NCBI GenBank assembly: GCA_002633005.1
Contig: NMRA01000215.1
Coordinates: 616,183-680,182, forward strand
Direction: 5' to 3'
Length of the DNA: 64,000 bases
Origin: Phoronis australis
Taxonomy: Eukaryota > Phoronida > Phoronidae
Shown: positions 51,001-61,882 of the stretch, piece by piece
How positions within the stretch are numbered: the first letter of the stretch is position 1
Layout of the letters: each line of letters begins with the position of its first letter
Position numbers and translations under genes: made by a program
The notes under the pieces: generated by a model
What the model was told of the DNA's origin: nothing
The model's database searches: none
The model's input: only the letters and a program-made list of their open reading frames with translations

Positions 51001-54000
51001 ATCGTTGGCCAAAGTGCATGTACAGTACCGATTAACAGTTTGAGTGAAACGTGTTAGTGGTTCTCTCAAAACATACGCTTATACGCTTATAATGTTCCAA
51101 GTAGGTATACGTTCACAGAAATCTATGAAAATGACCCCTGTGTGAAAAAACAATAATCAAATTCATGTTGTAACGGACATAATGTATGTTGCGTTTATTT
51201 TCAGAAAAAATAAAAATACATGTGCAGTACATGTATATCCGAGTTGATCTGCTCCCAACCACGGCGTGTGTTTTTACATGTGTTCATACGGAAACAAAAC
51301 ATGTCTAGAAGCGTTGGCAGCTTTGCCATTATTTCATAAAATACAAGGGGTTTCAACGACTCCTGACAGGAAATCGGACAAAAGACGATACACAGTCACT
51401 TTTGGAATCATTTCATGGTGACAATACGGTAAAACATGTTGAGCACGTTTTGTTAGCTTTAACAACAAGCACGACATTATCGGAAAAACGCCTATTGAAA
51501 ATGAAGACAGTTGATTTTCACGCCATGCTGAATATACCATTACGTATCATTCCCCTGGAGTAGAAAAATCAAGAAATTTCCACAATCTAATCTAGAATCA
51601 CGCTCGATTAAACTTGTCAAGCAAGCCTTTTGTGTTGGTACACAATACTGTGGTTAAGCTGGTCAGGGCTTACAGTAACACAAAGGAATTGACTCTAATT
51701 TCTCCTGAAAGTCAACCGTTTTTCTCCATTCGAGTTTTTTGTGAAAGTATTTCAAACAATACACATCTGCTTCAAGACACTTGTTGAATGTCGTTTGCAA
51801 ATAGTATTTTAAATATCGGTTAACGTCAGGCGCGCTGTTTACAACTCATTGCTGGATTAAGTGAACATCAGATGAATGCAGACACATAAGCGAGCTGGAC
51901 CAACTAAACTTTCGTTTGCCACTGTCAACTGATAACGACGAGGTTGTATCCTACTGGCCAACCACCGGCACAGCGTGGTGGGGAACGCGTATAAGTTAAA
52001 TACTGGAAACGCTGGACTAATAAATAACAGTTTTATCAAAACTGTTTAGTTTGACCCAGTCTAAAGTATTAATAATGAAAAAACCTTAAGATTGGTAATA
52101 GTTCGGAACATGATGCCTCAGAAATGGCTCATTGGATACAATTCAACTTTCAGATAATATGATTTATAGGAACATTGTCGGTTTTACTCCCGAAGAACAC
52201 GTAACCTTAACGGCAGCTATAACAATTATCGCAGTTCCGATGTTTTCTGAAATCAAGACACATGAATACTAATTAGAAATGTTGAGTAGACTCTGGGTTA
52301 CGGTGAGACTTAACTCCGCCTTAGACTGCGACCACGAATGCAGTTTCGAATCCGAGCTAAGGCTTATCTCAGAATATTGCTGTTCTCGTCGATTATGTCT
52401 CCTTAAGCTCTATTCTTCCCAAGTACTAAATGGAATTGTTATTAAAGTGTTTTTGCATGACTAGGTGAATTTCGGAATTGAAAGTTTATGATTTATAAAA
52501 AATCAAATGTGGCATAGATTAAAACAAAAATACACTTCACCAAACTGTAACTGACAGCATTATTGAGTGTCATTTTAAATATTAATACATATTAGAAATA
52601 AGTTTGTCATCGTATTCATTTTGTTGACTACGGACTTTGCAGTTGTTTTCTTATATTCGTCCAAAAAGACAAGGTAACATGACCGGTTCAATGTTTGATT
52701 GGTATGAATGCAGTCCTTTAAGTTAAAAAAGTTTACTTTAACAGTCTAAATTGCAATATTGAAAGTGGTTCTTTGCCACTAAAACAGAATTCAACCTGCT
52801 CACCAGATATTTTTAGGGTTTGTTCGTAAAGATTTTTAATTTCTGTTGATATCAAAGCATTTTCTTTTAGTTTCAAATTTCAAGAAATCCACCTGTCAAC
52901 TGCTCGCTACTTCGTTGATTATTCCCCCACAATGCAAAGCACGTCTCCTTATTTGGTATGGCAAGGCATAGAGGTAGCACAATACCCTTATATGGAAAAT
53001 GTGACCTTTTACCTCAAGCGACTTAAAGCAAATATTTGTGAGCGAATGCGCACATTTATTGTAAGTGAGAGGGAGGTTCGAATTTCCGTGGTAATCTCAG
53101 TTTTTCCTTCGCACGTATTTCAAAAATCTAGTATTGCGATTTTTCTGGAAATTTCCTAACAGGGGAAAGTGAATTACTCTGTTCTAGACGTTGTGAGATT
53201 GCACTGTCATCATGAATTGTTTATACTGCTCGTACTTTTTGATATTTAGTTACTTGCTCAACCTGAATAAGAACTATGTTGTACGTGGTGAGTGATTTCA
53301 AAGTGCTATTAAACAGACAAGGAACGCGAAACCTTGTCAAAAATACATTTGGGCAATTTCTGACGGAAAGCACAATCTCGCAGCGTTTACTGCACAGTTA
53401 TTCACTTCCTCTGCAGGGGAATTTCTAGAGAAACTCACAAAATTCACGATTTGAAATACGGGCGAAGGAAAAGTCTCCAGTCACGACAAAGTTTCTAATC
53501 TCTTTCCAACTCAGATTATTCGCGCAGGCTCTCACAGTCGTTCGATAAACTGACAAGATGGATATTGATAGCGGCAGATTATCATGCGTGGTCGCACTCC
53601 AAATCTGAGCACAGCATGAGGCAAGCCAGTGAAGCAAGCAATTTTCCAAAAATATTAAGTGCATTCTAGAATATATTTGAATACCACGACGCTTTTATAA
53701 CTCAGTTTAAACAATTAGGACTTACACCTGTTGCCTCTTAATTGGATTTGCTGCAGCTTAAGCGTCATTGTTTTGTTTACATCAAAGGTCAAAGGCCACA
53801 TTGTCAATGTAAGGGAAACGTACTGCGTCTATGTTGCCATACCAGATAGAGACGTGCTTTGCATTGTGGAAGAAAAATCGACGAAGTGAAGAGCGGTTGA
53901 CAGATGTTCCTTGAAATTTGAAACTAAAAGAAAAATACTTTGACATCGACACATATTTAAAATCTTTACGAACACACCGTAAAAATACCTGGTGAACAGT

Positions 54001-57000
54001 TACAGTCCCTTTAAAAGGACATGCTCAGTAAGAAACGTAGTTTAAAGGAACGAAGCCCACTCGCTCCGCAATAGCCGCTTTGTTAAATCACACGCTTTAA
54101 ATAGCAAAGTATTTTACGCATACGTGATGAAAAAGATAGCTGCGAGAATTGGCAATTTGTATCTTTGGCCAAATGGTGAACGTTACAAACGTAGATTACA
54201 TACGTAAACATCGTTAACGGTGTAAATTAAGATTTAACGCCGTAAATTACCTTTTAACGATGTGTATTAATTGTTTATGGCGTAAATTAATTCTTTGCTG
54301 AATTGATTATTTTCATCGCTGCCAAATTAACTTTAAGGGCGTAAATTGCTTATTTGCAGACACTAATTAACTTTAAACCACGTAAATTGATTATTTAATC
54401 ACGTGCGTAATTGACGTACGTAAATAATGAATTTACTTGGGTAAATTACGCACGTGAATTATTATATAAAGAATTACTGTGTACTGTTAAAAATTAGTTT
54501 GAGCCGTAATTTAATTTTTGACCTCGTCCAATAATCTTCAAGATAACAAAAATGAAAGAACAAGGCTAAAAGAAGCGAAGATTTTAATCTAAATAATAAT
54601 TATATTTGTTACATTTTTAAACCCACGCTTCCCGTCGAAAAAGCTTTTTTTTATATTTTTTGATATTACGTTCTAAATCACACAGTACAAAACAGCGGTG
54701 CACAATGGGAGCTCACACTAGTTAGAATACTGACATGATCATTGACCATATTTGAGTTTGAGCAGGGTTGAGTTCCAAAAAACCAACACGACTGCGAGGC
54801 ACTTGCTGTAATTAATCGTGGAAAAAAGAATTCGTAATTCGATAATGGGGGGTAGAAAATCACTGCCCACGTAGATAAACATATTTTCGAGTTCTCCGTT
54901 TCACATCAAGTTTGAATTTCCAAATTATTCGTTAAAAACTGCACCGCGCAAATTTTAACGCAAAGCCAGCTGAATCGAATCTCTCTTTCAACACATCAGT
55001 TTTTTTCAAAATTAACAGAATTATAATAAAGAAATTTTAGGTTTGAATTAATTCTGGTGTTCCGACGAAATGCCCGACTAAGCTGAATGGAACAACGAAT
55101 TCGCTATCACTAGCGTCACTGCGATATGATTTCTTATCCCATATGGACCTGCACGTGTGAATACGCCGTGAAATACGCCATTGGATACGGGAAAGTAGAC
55201 CCATTCCGTATGCACTCGCTGAGACCGTACTTCATGGTTGGTATACAGTCTCCTGGTGGATTGAATTGGCGTGTACGATGCAGATATTATTGGCCTTGTT
55301 TATTTGGGCTACTTAAATCATTCTTTCAAGACGTGGTTCCTAAAATTGCAGTTTTACTGCTCTAAACTTAAAAATTTCCAGGAAAAATTTACCTTTGCCA
55401 ATTCCCAGGCACAATGATTGGGCCGTTGTTTTTAGGCATCGCCATTCTCTTAGAAATGTTAGAGTTCTAAGCAAATTTTGACTGTGTGATACCAAAATAG
55501 ATCAATTGCCCCAAGAAAATGGACTAAAACCTTCCTCAAATACAACGAAAGCGTTTTATCATCAATACATTCAGTATATTTACACAGAGATCTAGAAAAT
55601 CTGATTTGTGACCTACTAACATGATCGTGTGCGCGCAGCGTTACTAGACTTCGCCTTCTCGCATGGCGTCCCCACTAACCCATGTTTCGCGAATCAACAA
55701 CTTAACCAAGCAGTTTCCATCATTATTTTTGTTATTTTTCAGTACTTTGTTCCACGGACGAAATTTTTCTCACTTACACTGTATTCCATTCCAGCTGCAG
55801 AGAAACGAAAAATAGACCAAGAAAACTAAAAATTCATAGAAGCTTGACGGCACACCGTTCTTTTCATGTTTTCAATTTTATATTTCCGGATGGATTGTTT
55901 CTAATTTTCGGATGAACTTTTAATGTTTTTAAATGGCTGATTTCTGCCCTTACCGTTTGACAACCACCGCACTGGGTTTCAATGACTTCAGGGCTGTCCG
56001 ACTGGTAGGACTTGGCGTACTCAACTTAATTTTTTTGCAGATAGACAAACAGGCTCAGGCTCGGAACAGGAGCTAGTTCACCATTTCACCACCAACTTTC
56101 ACATGGTCAAAAATAGAATTATTTCATTCTTGGTCTTGCTACAACATCAATATCAGCTGGTACAGCACTCTCGATTGTCCGGTTACGCAATATTTGTTGA
56201 CAGGGTTAGATTAGAGCTAGCGTCCTTGAATAAGCTCCGCCCCAGTTGTCAGTCACTGAGCTGGTGAGCACTCAAGCCATATGAGTTACTGGGGCTTGGT
56301 AAAATATAGCTAAAAAACAACTTTGGATTTTCAGAATGATTTCATTTTTCTTCAGTATACTGTGCATCAAGAATTAAAGATTAGGATGACATAAAAATGT
56401 AAAAAAACAATTAAATTAATTTTTTGTGTATCCACCTACCTTAATTGTATCCTGTGGACTTTGCGATTTGGCAGTTTTATTGGTTCACGGACTACTTGTT
56501 TTTCTTATTTTCACATAAGCATTGATCAATATGTTCGATTTCAAAACATTTTGAAAAACCGAATATCCATGCCAACAGTTTGTGACGAGATTTCAAAGAG
56601 ATAACGCGTTCAGACTTGTTACAAGAAAAGTTCAAAACATGGATCACAACAACATGTTGCTGTCACAGTTCACGGAGGTATGTTGTATCCGTATTGTCTA
56701 TTCTGTTGCGATAATGTACATGTAATCTAGATGTACAAGGGAAACACTATAAGTATTATATTTTCATTTAATTTCCACATTTGAAAAACTCATTCAAGTT
56801 AACGTTCAACTGGGTGTAATTAAATAAGGAAGCAAAGGCCACGTTGAGTCCTTCCCAAATGTTATTTTTACAACTCCACAAGATATTTAACTGATCTGAA
56901 TACAAAACAATCTCTTTGAATATTTTATCATTAAGAATGACGGGTAGTTTCCGTCCATTTCCAGCAAATTTCTTCAAATACTCAAACATTACTAAAGACA

Positions 57001-58353
57001 CACTGACGGAAATTACAAACTCATCGGCGTTTCTCTAGCAATTAGAGACTCAGTAGTACCATCTATATAGAATCAATACTTGCTTAATTATGTACGCTTG
57101 CCGTCAACTTACATTTAGCGCGTTGTAAAACAATAATAATTATATCAATGAATTTTACAACAGCCACGGAATCCACTAGACTTTGTAGTTCCGTATCCAA
57201 CCAACCACCGTCGACCATGAGGCTCCTCAGTTTTCTGAGTATAATTCACAATCTTATGATTATTGCAGATCCTGGGTTGGGGTGGTGTCTGTAGCTACTG
57301 TTGTACGCTTATTTTTAGGTTTGTGGAAGCCAGCCATTCAGGAGTTACTCCACAACTTGAGGAATTTCGCTAGTTCACAACGCAATCTCAACATTTCATC
57401 AAAGTTGACGCTAGCCTACCACATCAAGTTATCTCAACCATGTGCAGGGGCCACGAGAATAAAATATTCCTTCAGCTACGTCTGTCGCTATTATAATATT
57501 AAGCGAGGAAAACAGAAAGCTGCCGGTTCAAAATCATTGATACATATCCAGATATCAATTTACATGAGTGTGGTTTTAAAAGCTAAATGTTAAACCCGCT
57601 TTTCGCCTTATTAGCTGACTAAAAACCGAATCTCGATTTAGGTCGTTTATTCTCTTAAAATTGATCTCATAATAGTCGTCTTCTTGATTGTTTTCCATTT
57701 CCGTTTATTACGACCTGTTCCCATTTCTTGGAAGATTCAAGTCAACTAGAACATATAGCAAAACCGATTCATCGCTGGGCTTTGTTGTGTGTTTTCCTGC
57801 CATAAACAACAAGACTAAAGAGCTCACAGATCAGTGCTGGATGTTAAACAAGAGGTTATTGGATAAGTAAATAATTAATTCATGGCGTAAACTAATCATT
57901 AACGTGGGTAAAATGCGCAGCCACAATTAATCTTAATCTACGCCGTTAAAAGTTAATTTGCGCCGCAAATAATCAATTAAATAAACAACTTACGCCGTTA
58001 AAAGTTAATTTACCCAGACAAATTTACTTATGCCCGTAACTTACGTGCGTAACGTCCACCCATTAAGCCAGTTTTGCGCTGAAGTAAAAAAAAACAGATT
58101 TTTTTCTTCAAGGCTCTGGTCAAAGATTTAATCCCATCCAACAACGAATTTAAAACGCGTTTTCTGCACGTAAAACCAGTAATATCCCTTTATAGGATTG
58201 GAAAATAAAGCAAAATCCTTGAATTACCTTCGCCAGTTCTCCTCTCACTGCGTTGTAAGTAGTTTGCGTTAGTGTGCAATCGGCCACTAAAAACAAGCTT
58301 GACGTACAAACTAGCACAGTGGTAAACTTTACGCTGACAAGCGATGGTGTCAT
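35787..58353 (-). CDS. Plant-type haem peroxidase gene (class I/ascorbate-peroxidase-like), six exons, complete
   Basis: Six exons splice without phase conflict into 368 codons: 58228-58353, 49573-49684, 43336-43658, 38518-38660, 38241-38355 and 35787-36074. Residues 1-26 look like a signal peptide (MTPSLVSVKFTTVLVCTSSL, then a hydrophobic stretch). The distal site is RLIFHDC (Arg57, Phe60, His61). The proximal site is GAHGLGR (His183), followed by GPW with Trp199, 16 residues on as in ascorbate and cytochrome c peroxidases. Asp265 in NVDISL fits the proximal Asp. SRADFWALAAIEAV is also typical of the family. The N-terminal HDCKGGCDGC recalls the disulfide and calcium region of secreted class II/III enzymes. 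The C-terminus has a hydrophobic run, suggesting membrane or GPI anchoring. Expected role: H2O2-dependent oxidation in the secretory or extracellular space; the substrate is unknown. Such genes are known sporadically in cnidarians and invertebrate deuterostomes. Oddity: Gly184 replaces the usual Thr after the proximal His. Introns carry LINE, THAP-transposon and minisatellite insertions. Confidence 0.93.
36548..38064 (+). mobile_element. THAP-domain DNA transposon, copy C, in peroxidase intron 5
   Basis: An element of about 1.5 kb starting ttaaaggcgaaagcaacc and ending with the inverted equivalent; the terminal inverted regions are about 170 bases. On the plus strand an ATG at 36819 opens PHCCCVPGC, the first Cys pair of a THAP zinc finger. 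Frameshifts separate it from KDDTLRRTWLVRVENAA, VCGKHF (the C-x2-H pair) and PSDYERDMSAELMKVP. Downstream are a Ser/Pro linker and a CxxCG region (about 37440-37560), as in P-element/THAP9-like transposases. The catalytic domain is absent, so this is a non-autonomous derivative. It fills most of the 2.2-kb intron. Confidence 0.85.
38241..38355 (-). CDS. Peroxidase exon 5: proximal aspartate region
   Basis: The acceptor is tttcag and the donor is AAG/gtaatc. One base completes His235, then 38 codons encode YQWVKSSDLGK and MMLNVDISLIRDCK. Asp265 aligns with the Asp that hydrogen-bonds the proximal His in class I peroxidases. The loop between the two is longer than in plant ascorbate peroxidase. 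Confidence 0.92.
38518..38660 (-). CDS. Peroxidase exon 4: GPW proximal tryptophan region
   Basis: The acceptor is gttgcag and the donor is CA/gtaagt. The exon starts in phase 0 and has 47 codons plus two bases. It encodes ARIESSGFQGPW with Trp199, then LDNAFYKDLL and LEWTQINL, typical of this family after the proximal helix. The next intron is only 162 bases. Confidence 0.94.
39740..41053 (-). mobile_element. RNase H-bearing LINE remnant (Jockey/I-like), in peroxidase intron 3
   Basis: On the minus strand, AINVFIGLPALHIYLSGDDW at about 40790-40710 resembles the connection between reverse transcriptase and RNase H of Jockey-superfamily elements. VQAEIIAIHQAAELAKEHGR, a stop, then LFTLSDNKGAIKP at about 40420-40280 is an RNase H core with the catalytic Glu and second Asp. 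Downstream frames to about 39740 are degenerate. Stops show it is dead. Confidence 0.65.
41240..41610. repeat. Second locus of the GAC/GAT-bearing tandem unit, in peroxidase intron 3
   Basis: Two diverged units (starting near 41252 and 41418) share acttggcgaaattaac and the GATGACGA-type tract with 20.8-21.2 kb. Here the trinucleotide tracts are interrupted and the unit is shorter. Confidence 0.85.
42034..42112 (+). repeat. tRNA-like SINE head
   Basis: ggtggcgcagtgattaagtc resembles the tRNA D-arm/A-box and gcttcgaaaccgg resembles a B-box. The cloverleaf does not close, so this is a SINE head or tRNA pseudogene, not a working tRNA. Confidence 0.5.
43336..43658 (-). CDS. Peroxidase exon 3: central helices and proximal histidine
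   Basis: The acceptor is a T-rich tract ending ttttag and the donor is AGG/gtaagt. The first two bases complete the Gly80 codon, then 107 codons follow. Seen: SRADFWALAAIEAV (helix D region), YLTFKWGRKDCETSP, FPRAHGDLNHVL and VMGAHGLGR with the proximal His183. The join to exon 2 gives ANGGIDKTIFALEEIF, continuous with the family fold, so no extra exon is needed between them. Confidence 0.95.
45557..46130. repeat. Dispersed repeat X, copy 1 (peroxidase intron 2)
   Basis: About 570 bases matching 59213-59725 over their length (tgaagactatcgtca, gacactcacctt, ctccgccttttgtaacc). On the minus strand it contains an ATG (45876) with a short frame and then a strong splice-donor-like AAG/gtgagt at about 45745. 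A third, interrupted copy lies at 25470-25990. The nature of the repeat is unknown. Confidence 0.75.
46820..47930 (-). mobile_element. L2/CR1-like LINE remnant (3' end of reverse transcriptase), in peroxidase intron 2
   Basis: Minus-strand frames read DWLNTNKLSRNTSKTKC near 47900-47840, KINDEIINRVENF, then PKQTRLMIYNPLILLHLYFG and ITVWGF at about 47650-47580, RLKRQKNKALKM, and PIYVYDSNFFQFHQSPRSL at 47397 onward. These are the thumb and C-terminal motifs of non-LTR reverse transcriptases of the L2/CR1 group. Several frameshifts separate them. The A/T-rich stretch at 46.8-47.1 kb fits the 3' UTR. Confidence 0.75.
49573..49684 (-). CDS. Peroxidase exon 2: distal haem pocket
   Basis: The acceptor tttcag and donor GGAG/gtaagt are both strong. 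The 112 bases open in phase 0 and close after one base of a Gly codon. The exon encodes residues 43-79, including PGIVRLIFHDC with the distal Arg57, Phe60 and His61, then CKGGCDGCVN. It is too short to appear as a long ORF and was found by motif. Confidence 0.93.
50000..52700. other. Peroxidase intron 1, no further exon recognised
   Basis: Short frames only. The phases of exons 1 and 2 already join, so no exon is required here. Confidence 0.55.
52797..54010. mobile_element. Element with about 225-base inverted ends, in peroxidase intron 1
   Basis: 52797-53020 is an imperfect inverted copy of about 53780-54010 (ttttagtttcaaatttcaag, caatgcaaagcacgtctc in both). The 750-base middle has no recognisable coding region. 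It resembles a non-autonomous DNA transposon; the outermost ends are uncertain by some tens of bases. Confidence 0.75.
54208..54470. repeat. GCGTAAATTA array, left (peroxidase intron 1)
   Basis: At least eight irregularly spaced words of the type gcgtaaattaacttttaacg. It ends in a small palindrome with acgtgcgtaattgacgtacg. The same word in reverse orientation forms an array at 57.87-58.05 kb. Confidence 0.75.
57868..58050. repeat. GCGTAAATTA array, right, inverted relative to 54.2 kb
   Basis: Words of the type cgttaaaagttaatttacgc, the complement of the left array, end about 180 bases from peroxidase exon 1. Together the two arrays could be subterminal repeats of one element of about 3.85 kb. 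Confidence 0.7.
58228..58353 (-). CDS. Peroxidase exon 1: signal peptide and mature N-terminus
   Basis: ATG at 58353-58351 sits in a good start context (ACCAACATGA, A at -3). The exon has 42 codons and the donor is AAG/gtaatt in phase 0. Residues about 9-25 are hydrophobic, followed by the DC/TLTQTTYNAVRGELAK region that leads into the first peroxidase helix. The frame reads on past the donor and would end in the intron without the haem site, so the splice is needed. The following intron is 8.5 kb. Confidence 0.85.
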
Positions 58354-59212
58354 GTTGGTTAATTGCTGAATTATCTTGTACTAACAAACACACAAGTGGA
58401 CCTGTCTTTTTATGTGTGTATCTATGCTAGTTACGGGGTAACGGCGCCAAAGGTCAGTCATTCTGGTATTCGGGTCACAGGTCATCCTCAGCAGGTGAAA
58501 AGCGTACAATATCGATATCCATTCGCTAAAATGTCCCCTTTCATCCAAATATTTTCTGTTACTGCAGACGCATGGTTAATCGTTGCTTTGTTAAAAGTTT
58601 GTGTATTTCATAATTTGTCCTTTATCAAAGCGCTTTCCTGTTCACTGGAAATTAAGCTTCGAGCACCTCGTCTCAGCGGACTTATTTTACATCGCGTTTG
58701 CACGCGAGTTTAAAGTCATTTCCGTGGTTATGCGGCGGGTGAGACGTTTCGTTCTCTGAATATTTTGTGTATCGGACCAGGGCATATACGATGTACATGT
58801 AAGTAAAATCCTAGTAATCGTGTTCATATTCCAGTAGTTTTTTGGTATTTTTGTACCTTATTACAGTTTTTGTAATTTACCTTTCTGTAATTATACGGTG
58901 CATGTAAATAATTTGTATAGTAAAACGTAAGTTTGTTTGCAATGTTCTCTTTATATAGACTTAGTCGTGGATTTTTCTTTGTTCTAGTTTACTGATATCG
59001 TGATGGGAGTTGCATCGGCGTAAAATCCTCTGTTTTTGAAACGTCTTTCCGTGCACCCACATTATCAAACCATGCATCACCTGTGTCGGACATATAAATG
59101 TTCACCTGTATATTATGTTTAAATTTGTTATCCATGCAACGTCATGCTCAATGAATTCTAAGTCCTGGGATGTTTCTCTGAGCAATTCTATTGTATAGCC
59201 AGCCAGCTAGCT

Positions 59213-59725
59213 GTATGAAGACTATCGTCATAATACAGCTAGGTACCACTGTGTGTTTTTCTTCCATAGACCCCGAAATTGCACACGGCCAGGGTAGTTC
59301 TGCTCCTTAACTCGCCGTGAAACCTGTGTCAACATGTAGAGTTAAAGACCGGACGGAGTGCATGCAAAATTTGGGAATCAAACGACACTCACCTTGTCCG
59401 TTACAGCCGTTTAAGTGAAAAACTATCTAATAAACGTCATTTTCTTGCGTAATCCTCCGCCTTTTCTAACAAGGAAAAGTTCTGTCGCCTTTTGAAAACA
59501 GTACGCTCGTGGCACGCGCACTCGCCATTTCCTAAATTTTTTGCGACATCTCTAGGGAAATGATGATAGCTTGGCAGCATCAAAATTTCCTATGAAATTC
59601 GGCTTTTCGGTATCAAAATTCTAAAAACTTATAATGAAGTAAAACCAGTTCCGATAATTTGTTGTGACGTGTACGCAACTTCGTGAAAGAACAACATTTG
59701 ATTGAAGAATAGACCTCAGGGCTTC
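59213..59725. repeat. Dispersed repeat X, copy 2 (upstream of the peroxidase)
   Basis: The same organisation as at 45.6 kb, with the AAG/gtgagtgtc donor-like site and the ATGGCG start on the minus strand both conserved. The short reading frame differs and is interrupted. Confidence 0.75.
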
Positions 59726-60561
59726 GAAACAATAATCCTTCCATTATTTCTTGAGCCCAGGGTCTGCAATTCGACTGGTTACGGCCTGTATTTTTGAATA
59801 CCGAATATATTCACCAGATAGACACCTGTCAGTGCTTTACAAACCTAGAAATTACTTTTAATTTTTTACTCTAAGCTAGAGGCCAATTGTATAGCGGTCA
59901 AAGTTGTTTTTGTGATGGTTTGTGTGTTTGTCATATGGACGCTTTGACACCAAACCGGTTTACCTACCGGTCTGCGCCGAGAAATAAAAAAACATTGATG
60001 AGACGCAGAACGAGTGTGGAAACCTCGTCTGACGAATGACCTTGGTTTACCACATAGGTGACAATAACACCGCATAATTTCAACTCCTGATGGTTGAACT
60101 GGTTAATTTCCTTTGTGATTCAGGTCTGAGAGGCCGATAGAGCGTGGATCGTCTTATTTTACTTAGTGTAGAGGGGCGTTTTGTTTATGCGCGGATACTA
60201 TTGCCGAGTATACCTAGACATGTAACCCGTCCACAACGTTGTTAAACCGAGGAGCACAATTTAACCCAAATATAGCCAATTAAAATCGCAGTTGTGGTAG
60301 TTGCAACTCTCGGATTGAAGCAAAATACAGTGCCAGTTGCAAACCAAAACAGAAGAATTTATTTAATGAAAGAAGACGACAGTATATGCAAAAATGGCAA
60401 CATTTTCTACCCACATATCTTGCTCTCGACGACATCTTGCCGCTGCGTTATTACGTGAATGCCATTGCTTGATTTAGATGAACGGGACGCAGAATGATGA
60501 AGTTGACCAAGACCAAAGACGTTAACAAGACTGATCTCATTGGCCGCCGCCATTATTGTGT

Positions 60562-61882
60562 TGTTAAAGGCGAAGGCAACCTTTTTCCATGTCATTTTTA
60601 GCAAAAAATAAGGTTACTTGATTATCCCAAATATATTTTTCACTTATTTACTGCTTTTCGTAATTTAATTAATTACTCGTCGTCTACTCCGGAAGTGACG
60701 TTTTGGGAGGCAAGAATTTCACGCCAATTTCTTTTCATATACTCTGACTGTGAGAGCAGTCGAGTCAGTCATTGTTCTACCTCGGTTGTGATAAGTTCGG
60801 TCGTCGTTTGCTTTTGCTTACGAGTCAGTCAACATGCCACGCTGTTGCTGCGTACTGGGGTGTACTCATTATCGTCTCACGTACAGAGTGTCCCGCGACA
60901 CACTCCCACTGGAGAGTGATCTGAGCACCAAAACTGCTTACATCCCGCCGTATGACTCCCTCGCCACACACCTGGCACCTTCCAAATAGCTCCAATACAA
61001 GTCCACAATAAACTTATCAAACTTAGGCTCACCGATCTGTTTATGGATGACGAACTGTCCTCTTCACTGGGTGTCGAACTGAGCCTGTATTCACTCCCAC
61101 TACTCAACATCGCTGCAGGGCTGCTTACAGGCTCTGGGCTAGAGACAACAGCACAGTTCGAATCACTGCTAGTTCCCGGAATTGCACGCAATGGGGTACG
61201 TTTGGAGGCACGGGTGACAGTAGATGAAGTGCCTCCAGTCACTGTATATAGTGGCCACAGCTCGCGAGGCTTCTCGCTTCAAAAACGCACTTCTCGGGGT
61301 TGGCGACGGTGCACTGCCGGGAATCAACATCGACGGTATGGTACCCTTTTTCAGGCGTTGTTTCGAAGGGACCTTCATTAATTCAGCGTACATATCTGTC
61401 ATAACCTGACGGCAGAAAATGCTTCCCACACACTCGGTAACCCTCCATTGCTTTGTACATTGCGTGGACGGGTAGCGGTGCGTTCTTCACATGAACGAGC
61501 TAGCCAAGTACGGCGAAGTGTGTCATCCTTCAGAAAGCGACGCAAGGTACCCAAATCGCGCGTGTGAGACGATAATGAGTACATCCCGGCACGCAGCAAC
61601 AGCGTGGCATGTTGACTGACTTGTAAACAAAAGCAAACGACGACCGAACTTATCACAAACGAGGTAGAAAAATGACTGACTCGACAGCTCTCACAGTCAG
61701 ACTATAATGAAAAGAAATTGGCGAGAAACTCTTGCCTCCAAAAACGTCACTTCCGGTGTAGAGGACGATAAATTGATAAAATTACGAAGAAAGCTGTAAT
61801 TAAGTGAAAAATGTGTCTGGGATAATTAACGAATCTTATTTTTGCTAAAAGTGACATGAAAAAAGGTTGCCTTCGCCTTCAA
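60562..61882 (-). mobile_element. THAP-domain transposon, copy D, with long palindromic ends
   Basis: The left terminal segment (about 60562-60890) and right segment (about 61550-61882) are inverted copies of roughly 330 bases. Each includes the start of the THAP exon (PRCCCVLGCTHY-like on the plus strand at the left). The internal region reads on the minus strand: THAP C-x2-H block, ELMKVPSKQRLKKG, then SSTVTRASKRTP and the Ser-rich linker. Frames are broken. It lies about 2.2 kb upstream of the peroxidase start. Confidence 0.8.
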
